NCBI GenBank assembly: GCA_946405625.1 | Contig: CAMJHQ010000014.1 | Coordinates: 22,813-86,812, forward strand | Reading direction: 5' to 3' | Origin: an uncultured Lachnospiraceae bacterium | GTDB lineage: Bacteria; Bacillota; Clostridia; Lachnospirales; Lachnospiraceae | Length of the DNA: 64,000 nucleotides | Shown here: in pieces, positions 44,095 through 52,800 of the stretch | How the letters are laid out: every line of letters begins with the position of its first letter | Numbering within the stretch: the stretch's first letter is position 1 | Position numbers and translations under genes: made by a program | Notes under the pieces: generated by a model | Told to the model about the DNA's origin: nothing | Databases searched by the model: none | Seen by the model: the letters and a program-made list of their open reading frames with translations, nothing else

Positions 44095-44114
44095 ACTCCG
44101 TTGAAAGGTTGTAT

Positions 44115-45947
44115 ATGTTTACCGAATTAGCAAAGAATTATAATAATGAATTTATACCATTTCATCCTTATCCTGCAATAGCTGAAAGGGCTTACTGGAC
44201 AGCTTTGGATGAAGAATGGAAAAGAGAGACCATAAAGCTCGCAGAGACCTTTCTCGATTATAAATATCCTTCTTTATCCGCAACCGATTACATGGACTTT
44301 ATCAGAACCGGAAACCGGACAAGATATGAAGAGTCATATTTCGGAAAAAGATATGCCCTAAATGCACTCGTTCTGGCGGAATGCGTTGAAGACAGCGGAC
44401 GATTTACCGATCAGATAATCAACGGTATTTTTTCGATATGCGAAGAAAGCGGCTGGCAGCTTCCGCCCCATAATACATATATAAGAGATACTCCTCAGCT
44501 TCCACTGCCGGATATAACTCATCCGGTACTGGATCTTTTTGCGTGCGAAACAGGCGCAGTTCTTGCGACCGCATCCTATCTTCTATCGGATAAACTGAAC
44601 CTTATCAGTCCATTTATCACAGAACGTATACATTACGAATTACAGAACAGGGTTTTCACACCATATTTAAATGAACATTTCTGGTGGATGGGAAACGGAA
44701 AAGAGCCTATGAACAACTGGACTATCTGGTGCACACAGAACGTCCTCATAGCTTCATTTTTAAACAGTACGGACAGCGAGTTCCTGAGAAATGTATTTAT
44801 GAAGGCCTGCCGCAGTGCAGATTACTTTATGGATGAGTACGGGGAAGACGGATGCTGTGATGAAGGTGCACAGTACTACCGTCACGCAGGGCTTTGTCTT
44901 TTCGGTACTATTGAAGTACTTAATTCAGTGACTAATGGCCACTTTAGCTCTTTATATAAAGAAAAGATCATAAGAAATATAGCTTCTTATATTATGAATG
45001 TTCATGTTGAAGGGGAATACTATGTGAATTTTGCAGACTGTTCTCCTATTGCAGGACGTTCAGGAGTCAGGGAATACCTGTTCGCCAAAAAAACCGAAAA
45101 TTCGGATATGATGCATTATGCAGCTGAAGATTTTAAGGCAGGAGTAAAGCAGACATTACTGCTACAGAACGAGAGTAATCTCTACTATAGGCTTCAGAAT
45201 GCATATGCAATTAATGAGATTAAAGAAATCAGCAAAGAAGAACAGTCTGCCAGTACAGATCGTGATATATACTACCCAAGTGTAGGTGTATTTATAACAT
45301 GTGACAACACCCTGTATCTTGCAGCAAAGGCCGGTGATAACGACGATAGTCATAATCATAATGACACCGGTAGTATTACAGTATATAAATCCGGACAGCC
45401 TCTGCTGATCGATGTCGGTGTTGAAAATTATACCAAAAAAACTTTTTCTCCCGATCGTTATGATATATGGACTATGCAGTCAGCCTATCATAACCTGCCA
45501 ACCATTAACGGTATAATGCAGAAAGACGGAAGCGATTTCCGTGCAGAATATGTAAATTATACATTTTCCAAAGACGAAAGCTCGATCAGCATGGAGCTTG
45601 CTCACGCCTACCCTTCAGATGCGGGTATCAATTCCTTTATAAGATGTGCCCGCCTCATAAAAGGAAAAGAAATAGTAATAACCGACACTTACAGCTTTTC
45701 AGAACCCGACAGATCAGATGCCGTTCTCAGCCTTATGACATATGAACCTGTCACAGCCTCTGAACAGGATAACATTTTAACTCTGAATATCGGAACTCTG
45801 GGAATTCTTACAATCGAAGGCGGAAAGCTCCTTGAAATCGAAAATATACCTATCACAGATTCACGTTTAAGAACCTGCTGGAAACATGATATATACAGAA
45901 CCCGTATCTCAGTAACAGATACGAGTTCCGTAATACATATTAATTAA
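44115..45947 (+). CDS. Heparinase II/III-like protein
   Basis: 610 residues from the ATG at 44115, seven bases after an AAAGG site; the frame also opens at a TTG at 44109. An (alpha/alpha) toroid first half contains MNNWTIWCTQNVLIASFL and a DEGAQYYRHAGLCLFGTIEV segment. The second half carries the heparinase II/III signature AAKAGDNDDSHNHNDTGS followed by GQPLLIDVGVEN and YHNLPTING. Enzymes of this superfamily cleave uronate-containing polysaccharides by elimination. No signal peptide, so it would act on imported oligosaccharides. Its end is 7 bases from the convergent kduD end. A stem CGTATCT/AGATACG lies near its stop. Confidence 0.85.
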   Translation: MFTELAKNYNNEFIPFHPYPAIAERAYWTALDEEWKRETIKLAETFLDYKYPSLSATDYMDFIRTGNRTRYEESYFGKRYALNALVLAECVEDSGRFTDQIINGIFSICEESGWQLPPHNTYIRDTPQLPLPDITHPVLDLFACETGAVLATASYLLSDKLNLISPFITERIHYELQNRVFTPYLNEHFWWMGNGKEPMNNWTIWCTQNVLIASFLNSTDSEFLRNVFMKACRSADYFMDEYGEDGCCDEGAQYYRHAGLCLFGTIEVLNSVTNGHFSSLYKEKIIRNIASYIMNVHVEGEYYVNFADCSPIAGRSGVREYLFAKKTENSDMMHYAAEDFKAGVKQTLLLQNESNLYYRLQNAYAINEIKEISKEEQSASTDRDIYYPSVGVFITCDNTLYLAAKAGDNDDSHNHNDTGSITVYKSGQPLLIDVGVENYTKKTFSPDRYDIWTMQSAYHNLPTINGIMQKDGSDFRAEYVNYTFSKDESSISMELAHAYPSDAGINSFIRCARLIKGKEIVITDTYSFSEPDRSDAVLSLMTYEPVTASEQDNILTLNIGTLGILTIEGGKLLEIENIPITDSRLRTCWKHDIYRTRISVTDTSSVIHIN

Positions 45948-45954
45948 TAAAGCT

Positions 45955-46827
45955 TTACTGATCATTGGTTTTTACATCAGTATCTGCTTCTACTTCATCG
46001 GCAAACTTGCTTTCATCGAGGTTGTTCGGATCCTGTCCGATATAAGCAAGAATACCGCCATCTATGTAGATAACCTGACCGTTAATGAAGTCGGATGCCT
46101 GAGATGCAAGAAATACAGCAAGTCCTTCGAGATCTTCTGTACGTCCCCATCTCTGTGCAGGTGTCTTTGAACGGATGAAACGGTCGAACGGATGCATAGA
46201 TCCATCGCTCTGCTTTTCTCTGAGCGGAGCTGTCTGCGGTGTTGCAATATAGCCAGGTCCGATAGCATTACACTGGATATTATACTGACCGTATTCGGAA
46301 CAGATATTTCTTGTAAGCATCTTGAGACCACCCTTAGCTGCAGCATATGCAGATACTGTCTCTCGTCCAAGCTCACTCATCATTGAACATGCATTTATGA
46401 TCTTTCCGCCGCCTCTTTCGATCATACTCGGAATAACAGCCTTCGAGCAGATAAAAGGTCCGGTAAGATCTATATCTATAACCAGATTCCAGTCTTCGAC
46501 AGACATTTCATGCATAGGTATTCTTCTGATAATACCCGCATTATTTACCAGTATATCTATAGGTCCAACCTTCTCTGTTACATCGGCAACAAATTTCTTT
46601 ACCTGGTCTTCCTTTGTTACGTCACATACAGCACCGTAAGCTTCTATACCGGCTTCCTTATAGTTTTCAAGACCTCTGTCTACCAATTCCTGATTAATAT
46701 CATTAAATACAACCTTTGCCCCAACTTCGGCAAAAGCCTTTGCATATGCAAATCCGAGTCCGTAGGATGCACCTGTTACCCAGGCAACCTTTCCCGTAAG
46801 TGCAAACTTCTGAAGAAAATCGTACAT
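45955..46827 (-). CDS. kduD: SDR-family dehydrogenase, KduD/gluconate 5-dehydrogenase type
   Basis: 290 residues from the ATG at 46827 (GGAGG site 7 bases upstream; the frame also opens at a GTG). NADP/NAD-binding GxxxGxG in WVTGASYGLGFAYAKAF, NNAG motif ILVNNAGIIRR, catalytic Ser/Tyr/Lys in SMMSELGRETVSAYAAAKGG, and C-terminal INGQVIYIDGGILAYIGQD. It is ~35 residues longer than classical KduD, with an acidic tail (DEVEADTDVKTNDQ). Likely reduces 2,5-diketo-3-deoxygluconate to 2-keto-3-deoxygluconate, the step after KduI, which is encoded 77 bases upstream. Gluconate 5-dehydrogenase is an alternative. Confidence 0.85.
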   Translation of the reverse strand: MYDFLQKFALTGKVAWVTGASYGLGFAYAKAFAEVGAKVVFNDINQELVDRGLENYKEAGIEAYGAVCDVTKEDQVKKFVADVTEKVGPIDILVNNAGIIRRIPMHEMSVEDWNLVIDIDLTGPFICSKAVIPSMIERGGGKIINACSMMSELGRETVSAYAAAKGGLKMLTRNICSEYGQYNIQCNAIGPGYIATPQTAPLREKQSDGSMHPFDRFIRSKTPAQRWGRTEDLEGLAVFLASQASDFINGQVIYIDGGILAYIGQDPNNLDESKFADEVEADTDVKTNDQ

Positions 46828-46904
46828 GATCACTCCTCCTATTTTCTATATCTATAGTGTCTGCCTCATATTCTGCTGCAGCAGACCCTGACTATATTTA
46901 TCAT

Positions 46905-47768
46905 TTATAAAAGGTCCTGATTTCTAACATCATCCATGTCATCGAAATCCTGGTTCTCGCCTACCATACCCCAGATGAAGGTATAGTTCTGTGATCCGCA
47001 TCCGGAATGGATCGACCAGCTTGGTGATATAACAGCCTGCTCGTTTCTCATTACTATATGTCTTGTCTCCTGCGGCTCGCCCATAAAGTGCATTACGAAA
47101 GCATCCTCAGGGATTTCAAAGTACAGATATACTTCCATTCTTCTGTCATGTGTATGACATGGCATGGTATTCCATACGCTTCCCGGCTCCAGATGTGTCA
47201 TACCCATTTCAAGCTGGCAGCTCTCAACCTGTCCCGGAAGAATATATTTACAGATAGTTCTGTAATTTGACTGTTCAAGCGATCCGAGTTCTTTCTTGTT
47301 CTCATCTTTGATGATAACAACATCTTCTTCAGGTTCTCCGTTAACCTTGATAAGCTTTGTAGGATATTCAGCATGTGCCGGTGCACTGTTGATATAAAAC
47401 TTCGGAGGATTTGCCGGATCAACAGCTTCGAAGGAAATGTCCTTCTTACCCATTCCGATATACATTCCGTTTCTGTGTGCTACTTCATATTTCTTGCCGT
47501 CTACATAGATAATTCCGTCTCCGCCGATATTGATAACACCCATTTCTCTTCTCTGAAGGAAATATTCGGCTCTGAGTTCATCTCCTGCCTCAAGCTTAAG
47601 CACCTTATTAACCGGTGTAGCTGCGCCTGTGATAATCCTGTCTATATGGCTGTACACCAGACGGATTTCATCTTCAAAGAATACCTTCTCGATGAGGAAT
47701 TCCTCTCTGAGTCTCTTTGTAGTATAATTCTTTACATCTCTTGGAGATGCAGCGGTTCTAAGTTCCAT
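46905..47768 (-). CDS. kduI: 5-keto-4-deoxyuronate isomerase
   Basis: 287 residues with the KduI cupin fold: AASPRDVKNYTTKRLREEFL, EYFLQRREMGVINIGGDGII, the metal-binding patch MPCHTHDRRMEVYLYFE and the C-terminal HSGCGSQNYTFIWGMVGENQ. It isomerises 4-deoxy-L-threo-5-hexosulose uronate to the 2,5-diketo acid, using the product of GH88. Cytoplasmic. AGAGGTGG ribosome site. Begins a two-gene operon with kduD, with its own activator-type promoter. The next enzymes, KdgK and KdgA, are not in this window. Confidence 0.95.
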   Translation of the reverse strand: MELRTAASPRDVKNYTTKRLREEFLIEKVFFEDEIRLVYSHIDRIITGAATPVNKVLKLEAGDELRAEYFLQRREMGVINIGGDGIIYVDGKKYEVAHRNGMYIGMGKKDISFEAVDPANPPKFYINSAPAHAEYPTKLIKVNGEPEEDVVIIKDENKKELGSLEQSNYRTICKYILPGQVESCQLEMGMTHLEPGSVWNTMPCHTHDRRMEVYLYFEIPEDAFVMHFMGEPQETRHIVMRNEQAVISPSWSIHSGCGSQNYTFIWGMVGENQDFDDMDDVRNQDLL

Positions 47769-47824
47769 ATTAGTCCACCTCTCTTTTTATAATATCCGAC
47801 ACACTACGGACTTCTGATGACGCC

Positions 47825-47887
47825 ATTCTAACATGAGTCACCGATAGGGGTATATGCACTATTTCCTTATGTTTATTCATTATTTAT
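47825..47887 (-). promoter_or_regulatory. Promoter of the kduI-kduD operon with candidate YesN site
   Basis: A -10-like box TAGAAT lies at 47830-47825 (minus strand), with no -35 match. The 16-bp element ATAAATAATGAATAAA (47887-47872) differs by one base from the one upstream of the transporter operon and is at a nearly equal distance from its start codon (104 versus 100 bases). Confidence 0.6.
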
Positions 47888-47944
47888 CTAAACATATGAT
47901 TTACTCTTAATAAACGACTAAAATAAGAAATACCAGAATTTGAC

Positions 47945-47985
47945 ATATCAAAAAAGGATGCGGACAAACTGTCCACATCCTTAAA
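47945..47985 (-). terminator. Terminator after the small membrane protein genes
   Basis: A 13-bp stem with one mismatch (47954-47966 with 47970-47982; arm AAGGATGCGGACA) and a 3-base loop, followed on the minus strand by TTTTTTGATAT. Strong intrinsic terminator for the two-gene unit at 48.0-48.6 kb. Confidence 0.88.
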
Positions 47986-48047
47986 ATCCCTGATAAACGG
48001 GCATTGAATATCTATTTTTTCAATATATTTTCATTATATTTATCATT

Positions 48048-48314
48048 CTATTTATCATCAGGCTGCTTTTTCATCACTTTTTCAGCTAATTTATTTATTA
48101 TAAATACAAACATCCCAAGTACCGCCATCACTCCTCCGACCAGGAAAAGCCTCGAGCCGATTCCGCTGTTAATCGCATATTCAATCTGAAGATCGAGTGG
48201 TGGATCCTGATAAGGAATTCCTGCCTTGAACATACCATAATATAAACTGATCATCAGAATTATAATACCTGCCAACATAACTGAACTTGACATTTTTTTA
48301 GCTGCTTTAATCAT
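48048..48314 (-). CDS. Small two-helix membrane protein
   Basis: 88 residues with two hydrophobic segments (about residues 12-28 and 53-74) and a Lys-rich C-terminus ending KVMKKQPDDK. GGTTGGAG ribosome site. Cotranscribed with the 101-residue membrane protein gene 27 bases upstream. No family recognised. Confidence 0.65.
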   Translation of the reverse strand: MIKAAKKMSSSVMLAGIIILMISLYYGMFKAGIPYQDPPLDLQIEYAINSGIGSRLFLVGGVMAVLGMFVFIINKLAEKVMKKQPDDK

Positions 48315-48341
48315 ATTATCTCCAACCTTTCATAATTACTT

Positions 48342-48647
48342 TTAAAAATGCGATCCGATAGCAACTATACCACTGAATGCACTGACAAAGAAAGAAATGA
48401 TCAATAAAACTCCCAGTACCTTATTCTCTTTCATGCCCATAATGCCTGCTACAAGTGATAAAACACTGCTGATTATGCCGACCATCGGAATGAATTCATG
48501 CCACATGACCGACCAGATATTTGACGCCTTATTGTGATCATAGCGTCCGAGATAAGCATAAGCAAAGGTAAGCGATATCGTTACAACCTGAAGTATAAGC
48601 AATATTACCATTGCAATAGTTAAATTGTTTGATTTTCTTTCTTCCAT
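48342..48647 (-). CDS. Small three-helix membrane protein
   Basis: 101 residues with three transmembrane helices (about residues 10-32, 50-70 and 77-97) and a short charged N-terminus MEERKSNNLT. GAGGAAATG ribosome site. First gene of a two-gene unit with a 19-bp palindrome in the promoter region. No family recognised. Confidence 0.65.
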   Translation of the reverse strand: MEERKSNNLTIAMVILLILQVVTISLTFAYAYLGRYDHNKASNIWSVMWHEFIPMVGIISSVLSLVAGIMGMKENKVLGVLLIISFFVSAFSGIVAIGSHF

Positions 48648-48714
48648 AATTTCATTTCCTCATATACTTAAAATTCTGCAAGTATATTTTCTTATTATCC
48701 TTTTGATATTATCA

Positions 48715-48733
48715 TATTATCATAATGATAATA
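48715..48733. promoter_or_regulatory. 19-bp perfect palindrome, candidate operator
   Basis: TATTATCAT-A-ATGATAATA is palindromic with a single central base and preceded by another ATTATCAT copy. It lies about 70-90 bases before the three-helix membrane protein start. Its sequence and 9-1-9 design recall metalloregulator boxes of the Fur superfamily, without proof. Confidence 0.5.
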
Positions 48734-48794
48734 AGATGTCAATTAAAAAATGTAATTATACAAGACGATTGTTATTTTCCGGAATTTTCCGAGA

Positions 48795-48824
48795 TTTTCA
48801 GGAATTTGTATATTTTCCTGAATA
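48795..48824 (-). terminator. Possible terminator after the acetyltransferase gene
   Basis: TTCAGGAA/TTCCTGAA (48797-48804 with 48815-48822) lies 13 bases past the stop of the GNAT gene. No clean T run follows, so it is a weak candidate. Confidence 0.35.
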
Positions 48825-48834
48825 TATAAATACT

Positions 48835-49326
48835 TTAGAATTCCAGCGCATATACATAATCATCCATATAAAAGCCGTTTCCTATATCATTCTTCTCAGC
48901 CCATGCTATCTCAAAACCCAGCTTCTCATATATGAACCTGGTATCGTTATGCTTATTTACATTCAGCTCTATCCTGCTGAGACCAAGCTCAGATGCCTGA
49001 GTCTTTAAAAAGTCCAGAATGCCCTTAGCATAACCTTTACCTCTCTCATCCTTATAAAGATATAGCTTGCTTAGATAAAGTGCCTTATCTCTCGGATAGA
49101 ATGCAACAAAGCCGATATTTCTATCATCCTCTCTGATAAAGTAATATCTATAACCCTTCTCGAGCTGCTCCTTCAGTGCATCAACCGACTGGAACATTTT
49201 GATCATATAATCATTCTGCTCAGGTCCGATTATCGGATCGTAATAATCCTTAATGATAGTCGTGGCCATTTCAGACATTTCAACTACTTCCGCCTCGTCA
49301 TCCCACAGTAACATTTCAAAATACAT
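48835..49326 (-). CDS. GNAT-family acetyltransferase
   Basis: 163 residues. The acetyl-CoA pyrophosphate loop is in LYKDERGKGYAKGILDFLKT, followed by the beta-bulge region LSRIELNVNKHNDTRFIYEK and LGFEIAWAEKNDIGNGFYMD. Transfers acetyl from acetyl-CoA to an amine; substrate unknown. GGGAGATATG site precedes the ATG at 49326. Single gene, separated from neighbours by hairpins. Confidence 0.9.
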   Translation of the reverse strand: MYFEMLLWDDEAEVVEMSEMATTIIKDYYDPIIGPEQNDYMIKMFQSVDALKEQLEKGYRYYFIREDDRNIGFVAFYPRDKALYLSKLYLYKDERGKGYAKGILDFLKTQASELGLSRIELNVNKHNDTRFIYEKLGFEIAWAEKNDIGNGFYMDDYVYALEF

Positions 49327-49459
49327 AATTCATATCTCCCATTAAAATATAAAGTCCAGACAATTATATCATACTATCTGCCAAAACTAATGAATCATAT
49401 TCAATATCTTATTATCTTATGTAAACTAATAAAGATAATAAATTTTTTCTTGCCACAAC

Positions 49460-49496
49460 ATAAAAACGGATGTGAAACATAGTTCCACATCCGTCA
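49460..49496 (-). terminator. Terminator of the EF-hand miniprotein gene
   Basis: Stem ACGGATGTG/CACATCCGT (49466-49474 with 49486-49494) followed on the minus strand by TTTTTATG. Standard intrinsic terminator. Confidence 0.85.
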
Positions 49497-49511
49497 TACA
49501 TGAACTTAGTA

Positions 49512-49790
49512 TTAAAACATATACATTTCCCATTCGTTCGGGTCAATCTCAGCATCACGAAGAGCATTGTCACGAGTTTCCTTATCCATCCACTCAAGCT
49601 CTTTGATATCAAGATTTGCATCAAGAAGCCTCTGAACGAATTCCTGTTTTTCATTGAATCCCTCAGACTTCTCGTTGCCCATCTCGCTGAGCATCTGAAG
49701 ATAATAAGAATCTCTTGCCGCCTTTTCGGACGCACTCATTTTTCCGTCACCATTTATATCAAACGGTGCTTTTCCATCAAAAAGTCCCAT
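49512..49790 (-). CDS. EF-hand-containing miniprotein
   Basis: 92 acidic residues. A canonical calcium loop DINGDGKMSASE occupies residues 11-22 (Asp, Asn, Asp-Gly, Ser and Glu at positions 1, 3, 5-6, 9 and 12). The rest is helical with no second loop. No signal peptide, so it appears cytoplasmic; dockerin-like modules by contrast have two loops and are secreted. AAGGGGACG ribosome site, strong terminator downstream. Function unknown; a calcium- or magnesium-responsive role is possible. It follows purL by 42 bases but may be read-through from it. Confidence 0.75.
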   Translation of the reverse strand: MGLFDGKAPFDINGDGKMSASEKAARDSYYLQMLSEMGNEKSEGFNEKQEFVQRLLDANLDIKELEWMDKETRDNALRDAEIDPNEWEMYMF

Positions 49791-49832
49791 ACTTCGTCCC
49801 CTTCCTTATATTCCTTATTTCACTCACCGATC

Positions 49833-52800
49833 TTACTTGAAGTACTCTACTCCGGACTCCATGATTCTCTGATCCTTCTCACCGAAGATGTTGATGTAAT
49901 CATCTGTATCACGTCTCTCTGAGTGACCCATCTTTCCGAGTACACGTCCATCAGGACTTGTAATACCTTCAATAGCAAGATATGAACCGTTGATATTGTA
50001 ATCCTCATCCATTGTAGGATTTCCGTCTACGTCAACATACTGAGTAGCAACCTGTCCGTTCTCAAAGAGCTTCTTCAGCCACTCTTCTGAAGCAACAAAT
50101 CTTCCTTCACCATGTGACATAGGAATTGTATAAACTCCGCCGAGTTCAGCCTGGCTGAGCCATGGGGACTTGTTGGATACAACCTTTGTATATGCCATTC
50201 TGGACTGATGACGTCCGATTGAGTTACGTGCAAGTGTCGGGCTGTCGCTCTGCTGCTCTACGATTTCACCGTGAGGCACAAGACCAAGCTTGATAAGTGC
50301 CTGGAAACCGTTACATATACCGAGTACAAGACCGTCTCTCTCGTTGAGAAGCTTCATCATCTCATCCTTAATCTTCTCATTACGGAAAGTTGTTGCGATG
50401 AACTTACCTGATCCGTCCGGCTCATCACCACCTGAGAATCCACCAGGGAACATAACGATCTGTGCCTGAGCGATACTCTTTGTGAATGCCTCAACAGACT
50501 CTCTGATTCCTTCAGCATCCATGTTGTTAAGTACAACTACATCAGCTACAGCTCCGGCTCTCTCGAAAGCTCTTGCTGTATCATACTCGCAGTTTGTACC
50601 TGGGAATACAGGAATAAATACACGTGGCTTAGCAACCTTATTCTTGCATACATAGATTGAACCAGCCTTATAGATCGGTGTATCAACTGTCTTCTTCTCG
50701 ATTCCGCTGTCTGTAGGGAATACTTTCTTAAGACGTCCTGTCCATGCCTCGATAGCATCATCAACGGAAATCTTATGGCTTCCGTATGTGAAGTAACCTG
50801 TATCTGTTACCTTACCGATAACCTTTGCTGAAATTCCGAGCTCTACTATATCCTTAAGGGCTTCAGGTCTGATAGTAAATACGATTGAACCGTAATCCTT
50901 ACGAGCAAGCTCATCCTTTGTGATAACAGCCTTATCGATCTCAGCACCGAGCTTGTTACCGAATGCCATCTTACTTACTGCTTCGATAACACCACCGAAT
51001 CCAACTGCATAAGCAGCTTCAATCTTATTAGCTTCTACGGCACGTCTGAATGCTGCATACTTCTCCATAACATCATTATAGTCAGGAACAAGATACTCAT
51101 CCTTATTGATATCCATCTTGAGGATAAGATTACCCGGATTCTTAAGCTCTGTTGTAATAACGTAAGGTGTCTTATTTACATCAACTGCAAATGAACAAAG
51201 TGTAGGAGGAACATCTATATCATTAAATGTACCTGACATACTGTCCTTACCTCCGATTGAAGGAAGTCCAAGTCCGATCTGAGCTGAGTATGATCCGAGC
51301 AGAGCTGAAAGCGGCTTACCCCAACGAGTAGCGTCCTCTGTCATTCTCTCAAAATATTCCTGGAATGTAAGTCTGATCTTTGAAGCATCACCACCTGATG
51401 CAGCAATCTTTGCAACAGACTCAATTACAGCATAAATAGCTCCGTGATATGGGCTCCAGCTCAGAAGATAAGGATCGATACCATAGCTCATCTGAGTAAC
51501 TGTATCTGTCTTTCCCTTAAGAACAGGGATCTTTGCTGTCATTGTCTGGCTAGGTGAAAGCTGATACTTTCCACCATAAGGCATAGTAACCGTCTCTGCA
51601 CCGATAGTGGAATCGAACATTTCTACAAGACCTCTTTCAGATGCTACATTAAGATCTGAAAGTACATCTATCCACTTCTTCTTAACATCCTTCTCGCCTG
51701 CATCGATTCCTTCAAAAGGATCAACATTTTCATCAGGCATCTCGCATACTACATCAGTTTCCTGATGAGCACCGTTTGTATCGAGGAAGGCACGGCTTAT
51801 ATTTACGATTTCCTTACCTCTCCACTCAAGAACAAGTCGAGGCTCCTCTGTAACTGTTGCAACCTTAACAGCTTCAAGGTTTTCCTCTCTTGCAAAATCT
51901 ATCATCTTATCAGCATCTGAAGCATCTACTACAAGTGCCATTCTTTCCTGTGACTCGGAAATAGCAAGCTCTGTACCGTCCAGACCTGCATATTTCTTAG
52001 GTACAAGATCAAGATTTACACGAAGTCCTGCAGCAAGCTCACCGATAGCAACGGATACACCGCCTGCTCCGAAGTCGTTACATTTCTTGATAAGTGTTGT
52101 AACCTCAGGGCGTCTGAAGAGTCTCTGAAGCTTTCTCTCTGTAGGAGGATTACCCTTCTGAACCTCAGCACCGCAGGTTGTAAGGCTTTCTACATTATGA
52201 GCCTTTGATGAACCAGTAGCACCACCGATACCGTCTCTACCTGTACGTCCGCCGAGGAGGATGATAACATCTCCCGGATCGGATGAAAATCTCTTAACAT
52301 TATCCTTTGGAGCAGCACCGATAACAGCTCCGATCTCCATACGCTTAGCAACATAGTTTGGATGATAAACTTCCTGAACTATACCTGTTGCAAGACCGAT
52401 CTGGTTTCCGTATGATGAATATCCTGCAGCTGCTGTTGTAACAAGCTTTCTCTGAGGAAGCTTACCCGGCATAGTCTCCTTAAGTGACTTTGTAGGATCT
52501 GCTGCTCCTGTTACACGCATAGCCTGATATACATATGTACGTCCTGAAAGCGGATCTCTGATAGCACCACCAAGACATGTAGCAGCGCCACCGAAAGGTT
52601 CGATCTCTGTAGGATGGTTATGTGTCTCATTCTTAAAACTTACAAGCCAATCCTCTGTCTTTCCGTCTATTTCAACCGGAACAACTATAGTACAAGCGTT
52701 GATCTCATCTGATACATCCATATCATCGAGCTTTCCGTCTGCACGGAGCTTCTTCATACCCATAAGAGCAATGTCCATAAGACATGTGAACTTATCGTCT

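Noticed and set aside
45901..45930. Hairpin at the end of the heparinase-like gene as terminator
   Set aside because: A 7-bp stem exists, but it lies inside the coding end and lacks a T run; too weak to list as a terminator.
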